Assembly (NCBI GenBank): GCA_030447525.1
Contig: JAUJOR010000004.1
Coordinates: 148,600-193,398, forward strand
Direction: 5' to 3'
Origin: Chloroflexota bacterium
GTDB taxonomy: Bacteria; Chloroflexota; UBA11872; UBA12225
Length of the DNA stretch: 44,799 nt
Shown piece by piece: positions 22,303-31,413 of the stretch. Below the pieces are notes generated by a model. That model ran no database searches, was not told where the DNA came from, and was given only the letters and a program-made list of their open reading frames with translations. A program made the position numbers and the translations under genes. The first letter of the stretch is position 1; each line of letters starts with the position of its first letter.

Positions 22303-24138
22303 ATGTACAGCCCGTTGGGGCCATACCGCGACCTGCTGCACGCCTACCTCGGGCCGCAGGTTGGGCTGGTAAGTCTGCTGGCCGTGCTGCTCGGCGCCAG
22401 CACCGCCCTGCAGCTGACAGGGCCACAGGTGCTGCGGGCCTTTATCGACGCCGCCACGGCGGGGGCGGCCACGGCCCACCTGCACCGCGTGGCCGCCCTC
22501 TTCGTCGGCCTGGCCCTCCTGCAGCAGGCTATGGCTGTGCTGGCCACCTACTACAGCGAGCGCGTCGGCTGGTCGGCGACGAACGCCCTGCGCGAGGACC
22601 TGACCCGCCACTGTCTCCGTCTCGACCTGGCCTTCCACAAGGCCCGCACGCCAGGCGAGCTGATCGAGCGCATCGACGGTGACGTTACCGCCCTGGCCAA
22701 CTTCTTCTCCCAGTTCATCGTGCAGGTGCTGGGGAACGTCCTGCTCCTGGCGGGGGTGACCGTCCTGCTCTGGGGCGTGGACTGGCGGGCGGGGCTGTCA
22801 CTTACCGTATTCGCCGCCGTGAGCTTCGCCGCCATGAACCGCATGCGCGGGATCACGGTGCCCCACTGGCGCCGCGCCCGCCAGGCCAGCGCCGACTTGT
22901 TCGGCTTCATTGAGGAACGCCTCGGGGGCACGGAAGACATTCGCGCCAACGGGGCCACCGCTTACGTCATTCGCCAGCTGTACGTTCCCCTGCGGGCGCG
23001 CATCCTGACCAATTGCCGTGCCCGTGTCGTGGGGGCCTTGCAGTGGGGCACCCCGGACCTCCTTTCTTCCTTTCAGCTGGCCACCAGCCTCGCCGTCATC
23101 TTGTTGCTCTACCGTGGGGGGGCCATCACGATCGGCACCGCCTTCATGATCAACTACTACACCTGGCTTTCGTTCCGTCCCCTGCGGATGATCACTCAGC
23201 AGATGGAGGACTTCCAAAAGGCCGGCGCCGGGATCGTGCGCATTCAGGAGCTGCTCACTACGTCCAGCGTGCTGCACGACCCGGACAATCCCAGGCCCAT
23301 CCCCAACGGCCCTCTGGCGGTGGCCTTCGACCACGTCTCCTTCCACTATGGGGGCGAGTCCCAGGAGACCGCGGGGCCGGTGCTGCACGACGTCAGCTTT
23401 GCCCTGGCCCCGAGCGCGGTACTGGGGCTCATCGGGCGCACCGGGAGCGGCAAGACAACCGTCTCCCGCCTTCTCTTCCGGCTCTATGACCCCAGCGCCG
23501 GGGCCGTCCGCCTGGGGGGGGTCGACCTCCGTCAGGCCCGCCGGGAAGACGTGCGCCGGCGGATCGGCATGGTCACCCAGGATGTGCAGCTCTTTCGGGC
23601 CAGCGTGCGCGACAACGTCACGTTCTTCGACGAGGCTATCGGCGACGGTCCAATCCTGGCGGCGCTGGAAGACCTGGGCCTGGGGGAGTGGTACCGCTCC
23701 CTCCCCAAGGGCCTGGATACCCTCTTGGGACCCGATGGGATGGGCGTCTCTGCCGGCGAGGCCCAGCTCCTAGCCTTTACGCGCGTCTTCCTGAAGGATC
23801 CGGGGGTGGTCGTCCTGGACGAAGCCTCCTCGCGGCTCGACCCGGCCACTGAGCGTCTCATCGAGCGAGCCGTCGACCGCCTCCTCGTTGGGCGCACTGG
23901 GATAATCATCGCCCACCGCCTGGCCACGATTCGGCGCGTGGACGAGGTCATGATCCTGGAGGGCGGGCGCCTCGTGGAGTATGGACCGCGGGAGGTCCTG
24001 GCCGGTGACCCGGGGTCGCGCCTGGCCGCCCTGCTACGCGTCGGCCTGGAGGGAGCCGGCGATCCGGGAGACGGCGATCCGGGAGACGGCGATCTGGGCG
24101 CTGCCCAGCATTCCCGGCTCCTGGTGCGGAGCCCTTGA
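22303..24138 (+). CDS. ABC exporter half-transporter, subunit 1
   Basis: A type IV exporter subunit: six-helix membrane domain (about 20-310) fused to an ATPase domain. Walker [10 protein letters not shown] (about 377), Q-loop VTQDVQLF, signature VSAGEAQ (about 481, degenerate from LSGGQ), Walker [10 protein letters not shown] with its catalytic Glu, and switch His in IIIAHRLAT. It is paired with the next gene, 25 bases on. Its poor signature and intact Walker B Glu are complementary to the partner's. The C terminus holds a Gly-Asp-Pro repeat from a 15-bp tandem repeat. Substrate unknown. Confidence 0.93.
   Translation: MYSPLGPYRDLLHAYLGPQVGLVSLLAVLLGASTALQLTGPQVLRAFIDAATAGAATAHLHRVAALFVGLALLQQAMAVLATYYSERVGWSATNALREDLTRHCLRLDLAFHKARTPGELIERIDGDVTALANFFSQFIVQVLGNVLLLAGVTVLLWGVDWRAGLSLTVFAAVSFAAMNRMRGITVPHWRRARQASADLFGFIEERLGGTEDIRANGATAYVIRQLYVPLRARILTNCRARVVGALQWGTPDLLSSFQLATSLAVILLLYRGGAITIGTAFMINYYTWLSFRPLRMITQQMEDFQKAGAGIVRIQELLTTSSVLHDPDNPRPIPNGPLAVAFDHVSFHYGGESQETAGPVLHDVSFALAPSAVLGLIGRTGSGKTTVSRLLFRLYDPSAGAVRLGGVDLRQARREDVRRRIGMVTQDVQLFRASVRDNVTFFDEAIGDGPILAALEDLGLGEWYRSLPKGLDTLLGPDGMGVSAGEAQLLAFTRVFLKDPGVVVLDEASSRLDPATERLIERAVDRLLVGRTGIIIAHRLATIRRVDEVMILEGGRLVEYGPREVLAGDPGSRLAALLRVGLEGAGDPGDGDPGDGDLGAAQHSRLLVRSP
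24061..24099 (+). repeat. 15-bp tandem repeat at the 3' end of the ABC gene
   Basis: GATCCGGGAGACGGC occurs twice exactly (24061-24075, 24076-24090), then a partial third copy. It encodes a GDPGD-type repeat. Confidence 0.85.
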
Positions 24139-24163
24139 GCCTCTCAGCAAAGGAGCGCCGCCC

Positions 24164-26080
24164 GTGGCCGTAACCGAAGTGGCCGTGACCGAACAGGAGA
24201 CCACCTCCCGCACCCCCGGCGCCGGGGGTCAGGCCCTGCCCAAGCCATCCTGGTTCCTCTGGCGTCTGATCCGTTTCCGGCCCTGGATGTGGACGATCAA
24301 TCTCCTGGCCATCACCCTGCTGATCGTCATCGCTATGTCCCCCGGGCTCATCGCTCGGGAGTTCTTTGATCGTCTACCAACGGCCGCCACGTCGGCCGCG
24401 ACCGGACCCCTGGGCCTTCCCGACTGGCTGTGGTGGCTCTGCCTGTTCACCGTGCTCTCTACCGTGGGGCGCATCGCCCTGGGCTTCTGCCTGCAGCTGA
24501 CAAACGGCCCCTTCATGTTCGAGGGCGCGGCCTTGATGCAGAAGAACCTCCTGGCCGGCGTCCTGCAGCTCCCGGGGGCGCGGGCCCTCCCTTCCTCGCC
24601 CGGGGAGGCCATCAGTCGCTTCCGCGAGGACGCCGACGAGACCCCCGGCTTCATGATGGGCTTCAACGACATGTGTGGCGGGGCCGCCTTTGCCGTGATT
24701 GCCATGGTGATCATGCTGCGCATTGACGCCGGCGTCACGCTGCTGGTCTTTCTTCCCCTGGTCGCCGTCGTCGCCGTCGTCAACCGCGCCCGCGACGCCC
24801 TGGAGCGCTACCGTCGTGCCAGCCGGGAGGCCACCGGGGCGGTCACCGGCTTCATCGGCGAGGTGATGGGGGCGGTGCAAGCCATCCAGGTGGCCAACGC
24901 CAGCGAGCAGGTCATCCGGCACTTTCGCACGCTCAACGAGCAGCGCCTGCGCACCGCAGTACGCGACCGCCTCTTTGACCAGCTCCTGGCCTCCGTCTTC
25001 TGGAACACCGTCAATCTCGGTACAGGGGCCATCCTCTTTCTCGCCGCCCAATCGATGCGTGCCGGCACCTTCTCCTTCGGCGACTTCGCCCTCTTCAGCT
25101 TCTTCCTCGGCTTCGCTACCGAGCTCACCACGCAGCTGGGACGTGTACTGTCGCACTACCGTCGCCTGGGCGTCTCCTTCGGGCGCATGGCGACCCTTCT
25201 GGGTGACGCACCGCCGCAGACGATCGTCGCGCACGGCCCGCTCTACGTCAGGACTGAGCCCCCGCCCCTGGCGCCGCCGGGGCAAGGTGAAACGGCGGTC
25301 GCACCCGAGGAGCGCCTGGAGCGCCTGGAGCGCCTGGACGTCGAAGGCCTCACCTACCGCCACCCGACTTCAGGACGTGGCATTACGGAGATCAGCTTCA
25401 GCTTGGAGCGGGGGACGCTGACCGTGATCACGGGTCGGGTTGGCTCCGGCAAGACTACCCTCTTGCAGGCCCTCCTGGGCCTCTTGCCGCCAGACTCCGG
25501 GACGGTGCGCTGGAATGGCCGGCCGGTGACGAACGCAGCCACGTTCTTCGTACCGCCCCGCAGCGCCTACACCCCCCAGGTACCCCGCCTTTTCAGTGAG
25601 ACGCTGGGCGCAAACATCCTCCTCGGCCTTGCGCCGGCCGGCGGGGACACCACGGCCGCCCTGCGCCTGGCCGTCCTGGAAGGGGACGTGGCCAGCATGG
25701 CCGAGGGGCTGGACACGCCGGTGGGCGCCAAGGGCGTGCGCCTCTCCGGGGGCCAGATACAGCGCGTGGCCGCGGCGCGGATGTTCGTACGCCGGCCGGA
25801 GCTGCTGGTTTTCGACGATCTCTCCAGCGCCCTGGATGGGGAGACCGAACGCCTCTTGTGGCAGCGGATCTTCGAGCGGGACGCCCTGACCGGACGCACC
25901 GCCACCGTGCTGGCTGTATCCCACCGGCGGGCCGCCCTGCGGCGCGCCGACGAGGTCATCGTGCTCCAGGAGGGGCGCGTCGCCGCCCGGGGCCGGCTCG
26001 ACGACCTCCTGGCCACGTCGGCCGAGATGCAGCGCCTGTGGCACGGGGAACCCGCAGGAGAAGATGCAGCCCTGCGCTGA
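24164..26080 (+). CDS. ABC exporter half-transporter, subunit 2
   Basis: Partner of the preceding gene, 638 residues: membrane domain (about 35-340) and ATPase domain. Walker [10 protein letters not shown] (about 424), canonical signature LSGGQIQR (about 526), but Walker B ends FDDLSS: the catalytic Glu is Asp. Switch His is in AVSHRRA. In known heterodimers (TM287/288, BmrCD) an Asp here and a bad signature in the partner make one inactive site; the same arrangement is seen. GTG start with AAAGGAG 8-9 bases upstream; the frame is open further upstream inside subunit 1 but is not transporter-like. Confidence 0.93.
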   Translation: MAVTEVAVTEQETTSRTPGAGGQALPKPSWFLWRLIRFRPWMWTINLLAITLLIVIAMSPGLIAREFFDRLPTAATSAATGPLGLPDWLWWLCLFTVLSTVGRIALGFCLQLTNGPFMFEGAALMQKNLLAGVLQLPGARALPSSPGEAISRFREDADETPGFMMGFNDMCGGAAFAVIAMVIMLRIDAGVTLLVFLPLVAVVAVVNRARDALERYRRASREATGAVTGFIGEVMGAVQAIQVANASEQVIRHFRTLNEQRLRTAVRDRLFDQLLASVFWNTVNLGTGAILFLAAQSMRAGTFSFGDFALFSFFLGFATELTTQLGRVLSHYRRLGVSFGRMATLLGDAPPQTIVAHGPLYVRTEPPPLAPPGQGETAVAPEERLERLERLDVEGLTYRHPTSGRGITEISFSLERGTLTVITGRVGSGKTTLLQALLGLLPPDSGTVRWNGRPVTNAATFFVPPRSAYTPQVPRLFSETLGANILLGLAPAGGDTTAALRLAVLEGDVASMAEGLDTPVGAKGVRLSGGQIQRVAAARMFVRRPELLVFDDLSSALDGETERLLWQRIFERDALTGRTATVLAVSHRRAALRRADEVIVLQEGRVAARGRLDDLLATSAEMQRLWHGEPAGEDAALR

Positions 26081-26118
26081 TCCGCCCCCGCATCCCCCGC
26101 TGTCCCGGCCCCGTCCCC

Positions 26119-26147
26119 TTGACGGGGGGACAGTTTAGTGCTAAACA
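26119..26147 (+). promoter_or_regulatory. Pirin gene promoter with palindromic operator
   Basis: TTGACG (26119-26124), 17-bp spacer and a -10 region TAAACA (26142-26147). A perfect inverted repeat GTTTAGTGCTAAAC (26133-26146) covers the -10 and would hide it if bound by a repressor. A 7-bp hairpin CCCCGTC/GACGGGG overlaps the -35. Confidence 0.55.
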
Positions 26148-26196
26148 TTATTCAGGACGGCAGCAGGTCAGCGTTCCCGCGAGAGGAGCCCCGCCG

Positions 26197-26991
26197 ATGA
26201 ATCCCAGCGTCACCACCGCCCCGCCCGCCCGGCCGGTAGAGCGGGTAGCAGACTCCCAGGTGGTCATGGAAGGGGCGGGCGTGCCGGTGCGGCGCGTCCT
26301 GCCTTCACGCCTTGTCACCTACAACCTGGTCGATCCCTTTCTCCTGCTCGACCACTTCCGTGTCCAGGCCGAGATGGCGGAAGGGGGCTTCCCGCCCCAC
26401 CCGCACCGGGGCTTCGAGATCATTACCTACATGATCGCCGGCGGAAGCTCGCACAGCGACAGCGAAGGCAACCAGGGAATCGTCCACGCCGGTGGCCTGC
26501 AGCGCATCACCGCCGGCCGGGGCATCTGGCACGGCGAAGGCCTGGGTGCGGGCGAGTCCGGGTCGACAGAAGGCCTGCAGCTGTGGATCAACCTGGGCCG
26601 GCGGGACAAGCAGGTCCCCCCCGGGTACCAGGGCGTAGAGGCAGGGCAGTTCCCCCTGTGGAGCATCGGGGAGGCCCAGGTAAAGGTGCTCGTGGGGGAG
26701 GGCTCGCCGACGGAGCTACGCACCCCGGCGCGGTACTTTGACGTGACGCTCCCCGCCGGGGGCAGCGCCGACTTGCCCCTCCCGGCCGACTACCAGGGCT
26801 TCGCCTACCTCCTGTCCGGAGACGGCCTCTTCGGCAGCAACCGCCAAGGGGCTACCGCCGGCCAGGTGGCTGTGCTCGGCGCAGGGGGGCCGCTCCCGGT
26901 GGTGGTCGGGGCGCAGGGCGCTCGCTTCGTCCTGGCCGCCGGCGCCCCGCACCGCGAGCCGGTGCGGTGGAACGGCCCCTTCATCGACTGA
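26197..26991 (+). CDS. Pirin family protein
   Basis: A bicupin, often iron-binding, 264 residues. The metal-binding N-terminal cupin shows DPFLLLDHFR, FPPHPHRGFEIITYM (two His ligands) and IVHAGGLQRITAGRGIWHGE (third His and Glu). Bacterial pirins include quercetin dioxygenases and redox-linked regulators; which applies is unclear. GAGAGGAG lies about 8 bases before the ATG. It has its own promoter with a palindromic operator, so it is probably regulated separately from the ABC genes before it. Confidence 0.93.
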   Translation: MNPSVTTAPPARPVERVADSQVVMEGAGVPVRRVLPSRLVTYNLVDPFLLLDHFRVQAEMAEGGFPPHPHRGFEIITYMIAGGSSHSDSEGNQGIVHAGGLQRITAGRGIWHGEGLGAGESGSTEGLQLWINLGRRDKQVPPGYQGVEAGQFPLWSIGEAQVKVLVGEGSPTELRTPARYFDVTLPAGGSADLPLPADYQGFAYLLSGDGLFGSNRQGATAGQVAVLGAGGPLPVVVGAQGARFVLAAGAPHREPVRWNGPFID

Positions 26992-27000
26992 AGAGTGGTA

Positions 27001-27068
27001 GTGACCACGGGACGGGAGTGACCACGGGACGGGAGTGACCACGGGACAGGAGTGACCACGGGGCGGTT
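27001..27068. repeat. 17-bp tandem repeat, four copies
   Basis: GTGACCACGGGACGGGA at 27001, 27018, 27035 (one change) and 27052 (several changes). It fills the gap between two convergent genes, just after the pirin stop. Confidence 0.9.
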
Positions 27069-27079
27069 GCCGTGGCGCC

Positions 27080-27493
27080 TCAGGAGGTCCTGCCGGGGGC
27101 GGAGATGGTCGCCCCGAGCTGCTGAAGCAGTCCCAGTTGATCGGACTTGCTCCAGCCGGCGACGAGCTGCCCCCCGTTGAGGCGGTAGATGCTGATCCCC
27201 GACCAGGTTACCTCTAGACCGGTGGGGGCGATACCACGGAACTTCCCCTGGTGCGTGCCGCGGGCCGTCCAGCGGACGACTACACTGTCCCGCTCCGCCC
27301 CCAGGAGGTCTTCGATGTCGAAGTGGATGTCCGGGAAGGCGGCGTGGGCCCCAGTAATCAGACGCTTCTCTCCCTCCGGGCCGCCGGGCTGATAGGTAGG
27401 GGCGACCAGCTCGTCGACCACCGCCAGGTCAAAGGCGTTCCATGCCTCATCGTAGTACCGACGGATGATGAGCGTGTTCCCGTCGCCTTCCAT
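27080..27493 (-). CDS. SnoaL-like cyclase/isomerase-fold protein
   Basis: A 137-residue NTF2-like alpha+beta barrel of the SnoaL ester-cyclase group: IIRRYYDEAWNAFDLAVVDEL at the start, HAAFPDIHFDIEDLLGAERDSVVVRW in the middle and a WSGISIYRLNGGQLVAGWSKSD end. Such proteins range from polyketide cyclases to uncharacterised stress proteins. I chose the ATG at 27493 because a TATAGT box (27513-27518, minus strand) lies 19 bases upstream, inside the longer frame that opens at 27547. It converges on pirin. Confidence 0.85.
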   Translation of the reverse strand: MEGDGNTLIIRRYYDEAWNAFDLAVVDELVAPTYQPGGPEGEKRLITGAHAAFPDIHFDIEDLLGAERDSVVVRWTARGTHQGKFRGIAPTGLEVTWSGISIYRLNGGQLVAGWSKSDQLGLLQQLGATISAPGRTS

Positions 27494-27906
27494 TGCATCA
27501 CGCCCAGGAGCCACTATAGGCCCCTTCCCGTAGTCCGTCCCGTTCATGTCCCCGTCCAGCCCATGCTTGTGGAGGCTGTATTCGTCCTGGGGGCGCTGCG
27601 GGCCGCCGAAGGCGGTCTTGAACAGCGCCGGCGAACGACCTCGGCAAGGGCAGTGCCACTCCTCAACTGAGCGTTCGCTGGCCCGTTACAGCATATGGCA
27701 CTTCCGAGTGGCCTGGCGTTCAATGGGGTCACCGGCGATGTTACAGATCGCTGCATCGGCTGCCCAGGCTGGCCACGTCTTCAGCCATGCGTTGGCACGC
27801 CTGGCGAGCCAGATGCCGGCCGGGTGTTGCTGCCAGCCGGGGCAGTGAGCGGATGCCGGTGTGACGTCAGGCCACGGAATGGCCTGAGGGCGAGGAGCGC
27901 AGGGTG
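27494..27906. other. Gap upstream of glmS
   Basis: No gene supported in 413 bases. It must hold the SnoaL-like promoter (27513-27518, minus) and the glmS leader. I checked for a glmS ribozyme core and do not see one. Confidence 0.5.
27867..27887 (+). promoter_or_regulatory. Hairpin just before the glmS ribosome binding site
   Basis: TCAGGCCA and TGGCCTGA form a perfect 8-bp stem with a CGGAA loop, ending 3 bases before GAGGAG. It could affect glmS translation or message stability. Confidence 0.45.
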
Positions 27907-29922
27907 ATGTGCGGGATTATGGCGTACGTCGGAGAGCAGGACGCCTTGCCGGTGGTGCTGGATGGTCTCCGGCGTCTGGAGTACCGGGGCTACGACTCCT
28001 CCGGGATCGCCGTCATCCTGAACGGCAGGGGCTCAGGCGATGGTGCGGCGGGGGCAGACGGGTCGGTCGACCGGCAGCCGGCGCGCCCCATCGTGCGCCG
28101 GGCGCCGGGCAAGCTGGATCGCCTGGTGGCGGCCCTGGCGGCGGAGGCCGGCGGGGAGCAGGGCGGGGCCGCGGGTCCCGCCCCCGGGCCCCTGCGGGGC
28201 CACATCGCCATCGGTCATACCCGCTGGGCGACGCATGGCGCGCCGACGGAGCGTAACGCCCATCCCCACACCGACTGCGCCGGCCAGACGGTGGTGGCCC
28301 ACAACGGGATCGTGGAGAACTATGAGGCCCTACGCGCTGAGCTGCAGGGGGAAGGCCACGCCTTTGCCTCGGAAACCGACTCCGAGGTGATCGCCCACCT
28401 CATCGAGCGCTACATCGGCGGCGGGGCCGACTTGATCGCCGCCACGCGCCGCACCTTGAAGGAGCTGCGCGGGGCCAATGCCGTGGCCGTGCTGCATGCC
28501 CGCTGGCCATCGCTCCTGCTGGCCGGGCGCACCGGGCACGCCGGCGGGCTGGCGATTGGGCAGGGCGAGGGGGAGATGTTTGTTGCCTCCGACCTCCCGG
28601 CCCTGCTCGGGCGCACCCGCAGCGTGGCTTACTTGGAGAGCGGGGACCTGGCCGTGGTGGTGCCCCAGGGGGCACGCATCTCCACGCTCGATGGGAACCT
28701 GGTCGATCGCCCCTTCCGGGACGTCCCCGACGACCCCCTGGCGGCCGCCAAGGGAGGCTACCGGCACTTCATGCTCAAGGAGATCCACGAGCAGCCCCGG
28801 GCATTGCTGGACACCCTTCAAGGGCGGTTGCTCGCTCGGGCCCCGTGGGCCCGACTGGAGGGCCTGCGCCTGACGGCGACGGAGGCCAGGGACCTTGCCA
28901 AGGTCGTCCTGGTGGCCTGTGGCACCGCCTGGCACGCCGCGCTGGTGGGTAAGTTCCTGCTCGAGGAGCTGGCCGGCATCCCGGTGGAGGTGGATTACGC
29001 CTCGGAGTTCCGCTACCGCCGGCCCTTGCTCGACCGGCGCACGCTCGTGGTGCCCATCTCCCAATCCGGCGAGACGGCCGACACCCTGGTGTCCATGGAG
29101 GCCGCGCGGCAAGCTGGAGCTCGAGTGCTCGGCGTCGTCAACGTCGTCGGCAGCCAGGCGGCGCGCCTGGCGCTAGAATCTGCCGGCGTGGTGTACACCC
29201 GCGCCGGCCCGGAGATCGGCGTCGCCTCGACCAAGGCCTTTACGGCTCAGCTGGCGGCCCTGGCCCTCCTTGCCCTGGCCCTCGCCGGGGCGCGCGGCGC
29301 CCTGCCGCAGGCGGACGGGGAGGCCCTCGTTCGAGGCCTGGAGGTTCTCCCCGACCAGGTGGCCAGCGTTCTCGGCCATACCAGCCCCGGCGCTCCGGGC
29401 GACGCCGCAGCCCTGGGGCCGGAGGGACCGGGGCCGGCCGCTGTGGCGTCTCGCTACGAGGCCCTGGCCTCCCGTCACTACCGAGCCCGGGACGCCCTCT
29501 ACATCGGCCGGGGCATCCAGTACCCCATCGCCCTGGAAGGGGCGCTCAAGCTCAAGGAGATCAGCTACGTGCACGCCGAGGGCTACCCGGCGGGGGAGAT
29601 GAAGCACGGTCCCATCGCCCTGATTGACCAGGACGTCCCCGTGGTGGCCATCGCCCCGCGCGACCGGGTGTACGAGAAGATGCTCTCCAACATCCAGGAG
29701 GCGCGCGCTCGCGGGGGCCAGGTGATTGCCGTCGGCACTGAGGGGGATGCCGGCCTGGCGGCGAAGGTGGAAGACGTCTTGAGCGTCCCGCCGAGCGACC
29801 CGCGGCTGGCCCCCGTGCTGACCACCATCCCCCTGCAGCTCCTGGCCTATTACGTCGCCGTGCGCCGGGGCTGCGACGTCGATCAGCCCCGGAACCTGGC
29901 CAAGAGCGTCACCGTGGAGTAA
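27907..29922 (+). CDS. glmS: Glutamine--fructose-6-phosphate aminotransferase
   Basis: Makes glucosamine-6-phosphate for cell wall precursors. The 671-residue protein starts MCGIMAYVG, so Cys2 becomes the N-terminal nucleophile of the glutaminase domain; GHTRWATHGAPTERNAHPH and HNGIVENYEALR follow. Two sugar-isomerase domains come next (VACGTAWHAALVGK, ISQSGETADT; then GRGIQYPIALEGALKLKEIS and HAEGYPAGEMKHGP). The end, QPRNLAKSVTVE, is canonical. Gly/Ala/Pro-rich insertions near 40-90 and 490-520 make it longer than the usual 600-610 residues. A GTG three bases upstream is in frame, but Cys must be residue 2. AGGAG is 9-10 bases upstream. Confidence 0.97.
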   Translation: MCGIMAYVGEQDALPVVLDGLRRLEYRGYDSSGIAVILNGRGSGDGAAGADGSVDRQPARPIVRRAPGKLDRLVAALAAEAGGEQGGAAGPAPGPLRGHIAIGHTRWATHGAPTERNAHPHTDCAGQTVVAHNGIVENYEALRAELQGEGHAFASETDSEVIAHLIERYIGGGADLIAATRRTLKELRGANAVAVLHARWPSLLLAGRTGHAGGLAIGQGEGEMFVASDLPALLGRTRSVAYLESGDLAVVVPQGARISTLDGNLVDRPFRDVPDDPLAAAKGGYRHFMLKEIHEQPRALLDTLQGRLLARAPWARLEGLRLTATEARDLAKVVLVACGTAWHAALVGKFLLEELAGIPVEVDYASEFRYRRPLLDRRTLVVPISQSGETADTLVSMEAARQAGARVLGVVNVVGSQAARLALESAGVVYTRAGPEIGVASTKAFTAQLAALALLALALAGARGALPQADGEALVRGLEVLPDQVASVLGHTSPGAPGDAAALGPEGPGPAAVASRYEALASRHYRARDALYIGRGIQYPIALEGALKLKEISYVHAEGYPAGEMKHGPIALIDQDVPVVAIAPRDRVYEKMLSNIQEARARGGQVIAVGTEGDAGLAAKVEDVLSVPPSDPRLAPVLTTIPLQLLAYYVAVRRGCDVDQPRNLAKSVTVE

Positions 29923-29947
29923 TCCTGGCCCCGCGCATGGGGGCCAC

Positions 29948-31207
29948 TCAATCTAGGAGATTGCGCCCCGACGGGGCATCAAATAAGAGGGCCCCGTCCA
30001 GGGCAAAGCTGACGCCGACACGCCGGCCGCGGGTGATGGGGGGCTCGAGCGGGGCGCGCACGATTAGCTCAATCTCCCCGGCGGCGCTCTCCTGGGCGAC
30101 GTGCACGAGCTGCGCCCGCTCGGTGAGCAGGGACTCTACGGTCGCTACCGTCCCCGGCAGGGCCTGGCGGGGGCCATCCGGCGAGCCGGCATCCGGCAAG
30201 CCGGCGTGCGGGTCTCCGGCACTCCCTGCCCCGCTCAGTGGTAGGAGCCTGAGGCGCTCCGGGCGCAGGCCGACCAGCACCGGCTGCCCCGGCGTGGTGA
30301 CCTCGCCCCAGCGCCGTGGGAGGGTCAGGGTGCCACCGGGCAAGGCGACGTGCCCCTCACCGATCGTCCCCGGGAGGAGGTTGGCCGGTGGCGTGCCGAG
30401 GAATGCGGCGACAAAGGCGTTCTGGGGGCGCTCGTACAGCTCGGCGTAGGTGCCGACCTGCTCGATCCGCCCCCGGCGCATCACGGCGACGCGCGAGGCC
30501 AGGGCCAGGGCTTCGCCCTGGTCGTGCGTCACGTACACCGTGGTGACATGGAAGCGCGTTAGGAGGCGCTTGAGCTCCACGCGGGTGCGGGCGCGGAGTC
30601 GGGCGTCCAGGTTGGAGAGGGGCTCGTCGAGCAAGAAGAGCTTGGGGTCGCGGGCGATGCAGCGTCCGATGGCGACGCGCTGCTGCTGCCCGCCGGAGAG
30701 CGTCCCCGGCTTACGGGTCAGCAGCTCCTCGAAGCCCAGCCCCATGATCTCGGCGGTGACGCGCACGCGCTCGTCCACCTCCGGCTCGCGCCGGCGCACA
30801 CGGAAGAAGAAGCCCAGGTTGCCGCGCCCCTCCATGTGCGGGTACAGGGCGTAGTTCTGGAACACCATGCCGATGCCACGCTCGCCGGGAGGCACGCCGG
30901 CCACGTCTTGCCCGTCGTACAGCACCCGCCCTGAGTCGGGCGCCTCCAGGCCGGCGATCACCCGCAGGAGGGTGGACTTCCCACAGCCCGAGGGCCCGAT
31001 CACACTCAAGGTCTCACCATCGTGGATGTGGAGGTCGACCCCGTCCAGCGCCCGCACCGCGGCGCCGGGGTGCGCCACGGCGTCGCGCTCGTCTTCGGCG
31101 AAGGTAGGGGCGCCGGAGCGCCCTCCGGCCTCGCTCCCGGTGAGGTGCAGCTCCCACCGCGCACCGGCCAGCACCTTGGACACCCCTTGCAGCGTGATAG
31201 CGGCCAT
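29948..31207 (-). CDS. ABC importer ATPase, MalK/UgpC type
   Basis: Powers a sugar or oligosaccharide importer. Motifs: Walker A GPSGCGKST, Q-loop VFQNYALYPHM, signature LSGGQQQRVAIGRCIARDP, Walker B LFLLDEPLSNLDARLR, switch VTHDQGEA; then a TOBE-type domain (VGLRPERLRL). Unusual are a 35-residue insertion between the first two strands and a Gly/Ser/Pro insertion in the TOBE domain. No permease or binding protein is next to it; shared MalK-type ATPases that serve several importers are known in high-GC Gram-positives. The start at 31207 matches the family; AGGAGG lies 13 bases away, a loose fit. Confidence 0.92.
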   Translation of the reverse strand: MAAITLQGVSKVLAGARWELHLTGSEAGGRSGAPTFAEDERDAVAHPGAAVRALDGVDLHIHDGETLSVIGPSGCGKSTLLRVIAGLEAPDSGRVLYDGQDVAGVPPGERGIGMVFQNYALYPHMEGRGNLGFFFRVRRREPEVDERVRVTAEIMGLGFEELLTRKPGTLSGGQQQRVAIGRCIARDPKLFLLDEPLSNLDARLRARTRVELKRLLTRFHVTTVYVTHDQGEALALASRVAVMRRGRIEQVGTYAELYERPQNAFVAAFLGTPPANLLPGTIGEGHVALPGGTLTLPRRWGEVTTPGQPVLVGLRPERLRLLPLSGAGSAGDPHAGLPDAGSPDGPRQALPGTVATVESLLTERAQLVHVAQESAAGEIELIVRAPLEPPITRGRRVGVSFALDGALLFDAPSGRNLLD

Positions 31208-31312
31208 CGCCTGGTCAACGCCTCCTGCGGGGGTGGGGCCCGGTAGCACGCCCCCCGGCGCAACGCCCTACAACACACATCTGGGGCAGTGTACCGCCCC
31301 TGGCGCCTGGAG

Positions 31313-31324
31313 GCGATATATCGC
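31313..31324. promoter_or_regulatory. 12-bp perfect palindrome between divergent genes
   Basis: GCGATATATCGC lies midway between the MalK-type gene and the MutS-like gene, in their shared 206-base promoter region. A repressor site is possible; no boxes are confident. Confidence 0.4.
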
Positions 31325-31413
31325 TATCCTCAATAATCAGGGGACGGCCGCACGATCGTGGCCCCGGTGGCCGGGGCCGGAGGGCCCGCAGGCGCAGCCG
31401 GAATGACGCTGCC

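Noticed and set aside
27494..27906. glmS ribozyme upstream of glmS
   Set aside because: I could not find the conserved catalytic core; only a simple hairpin is present.
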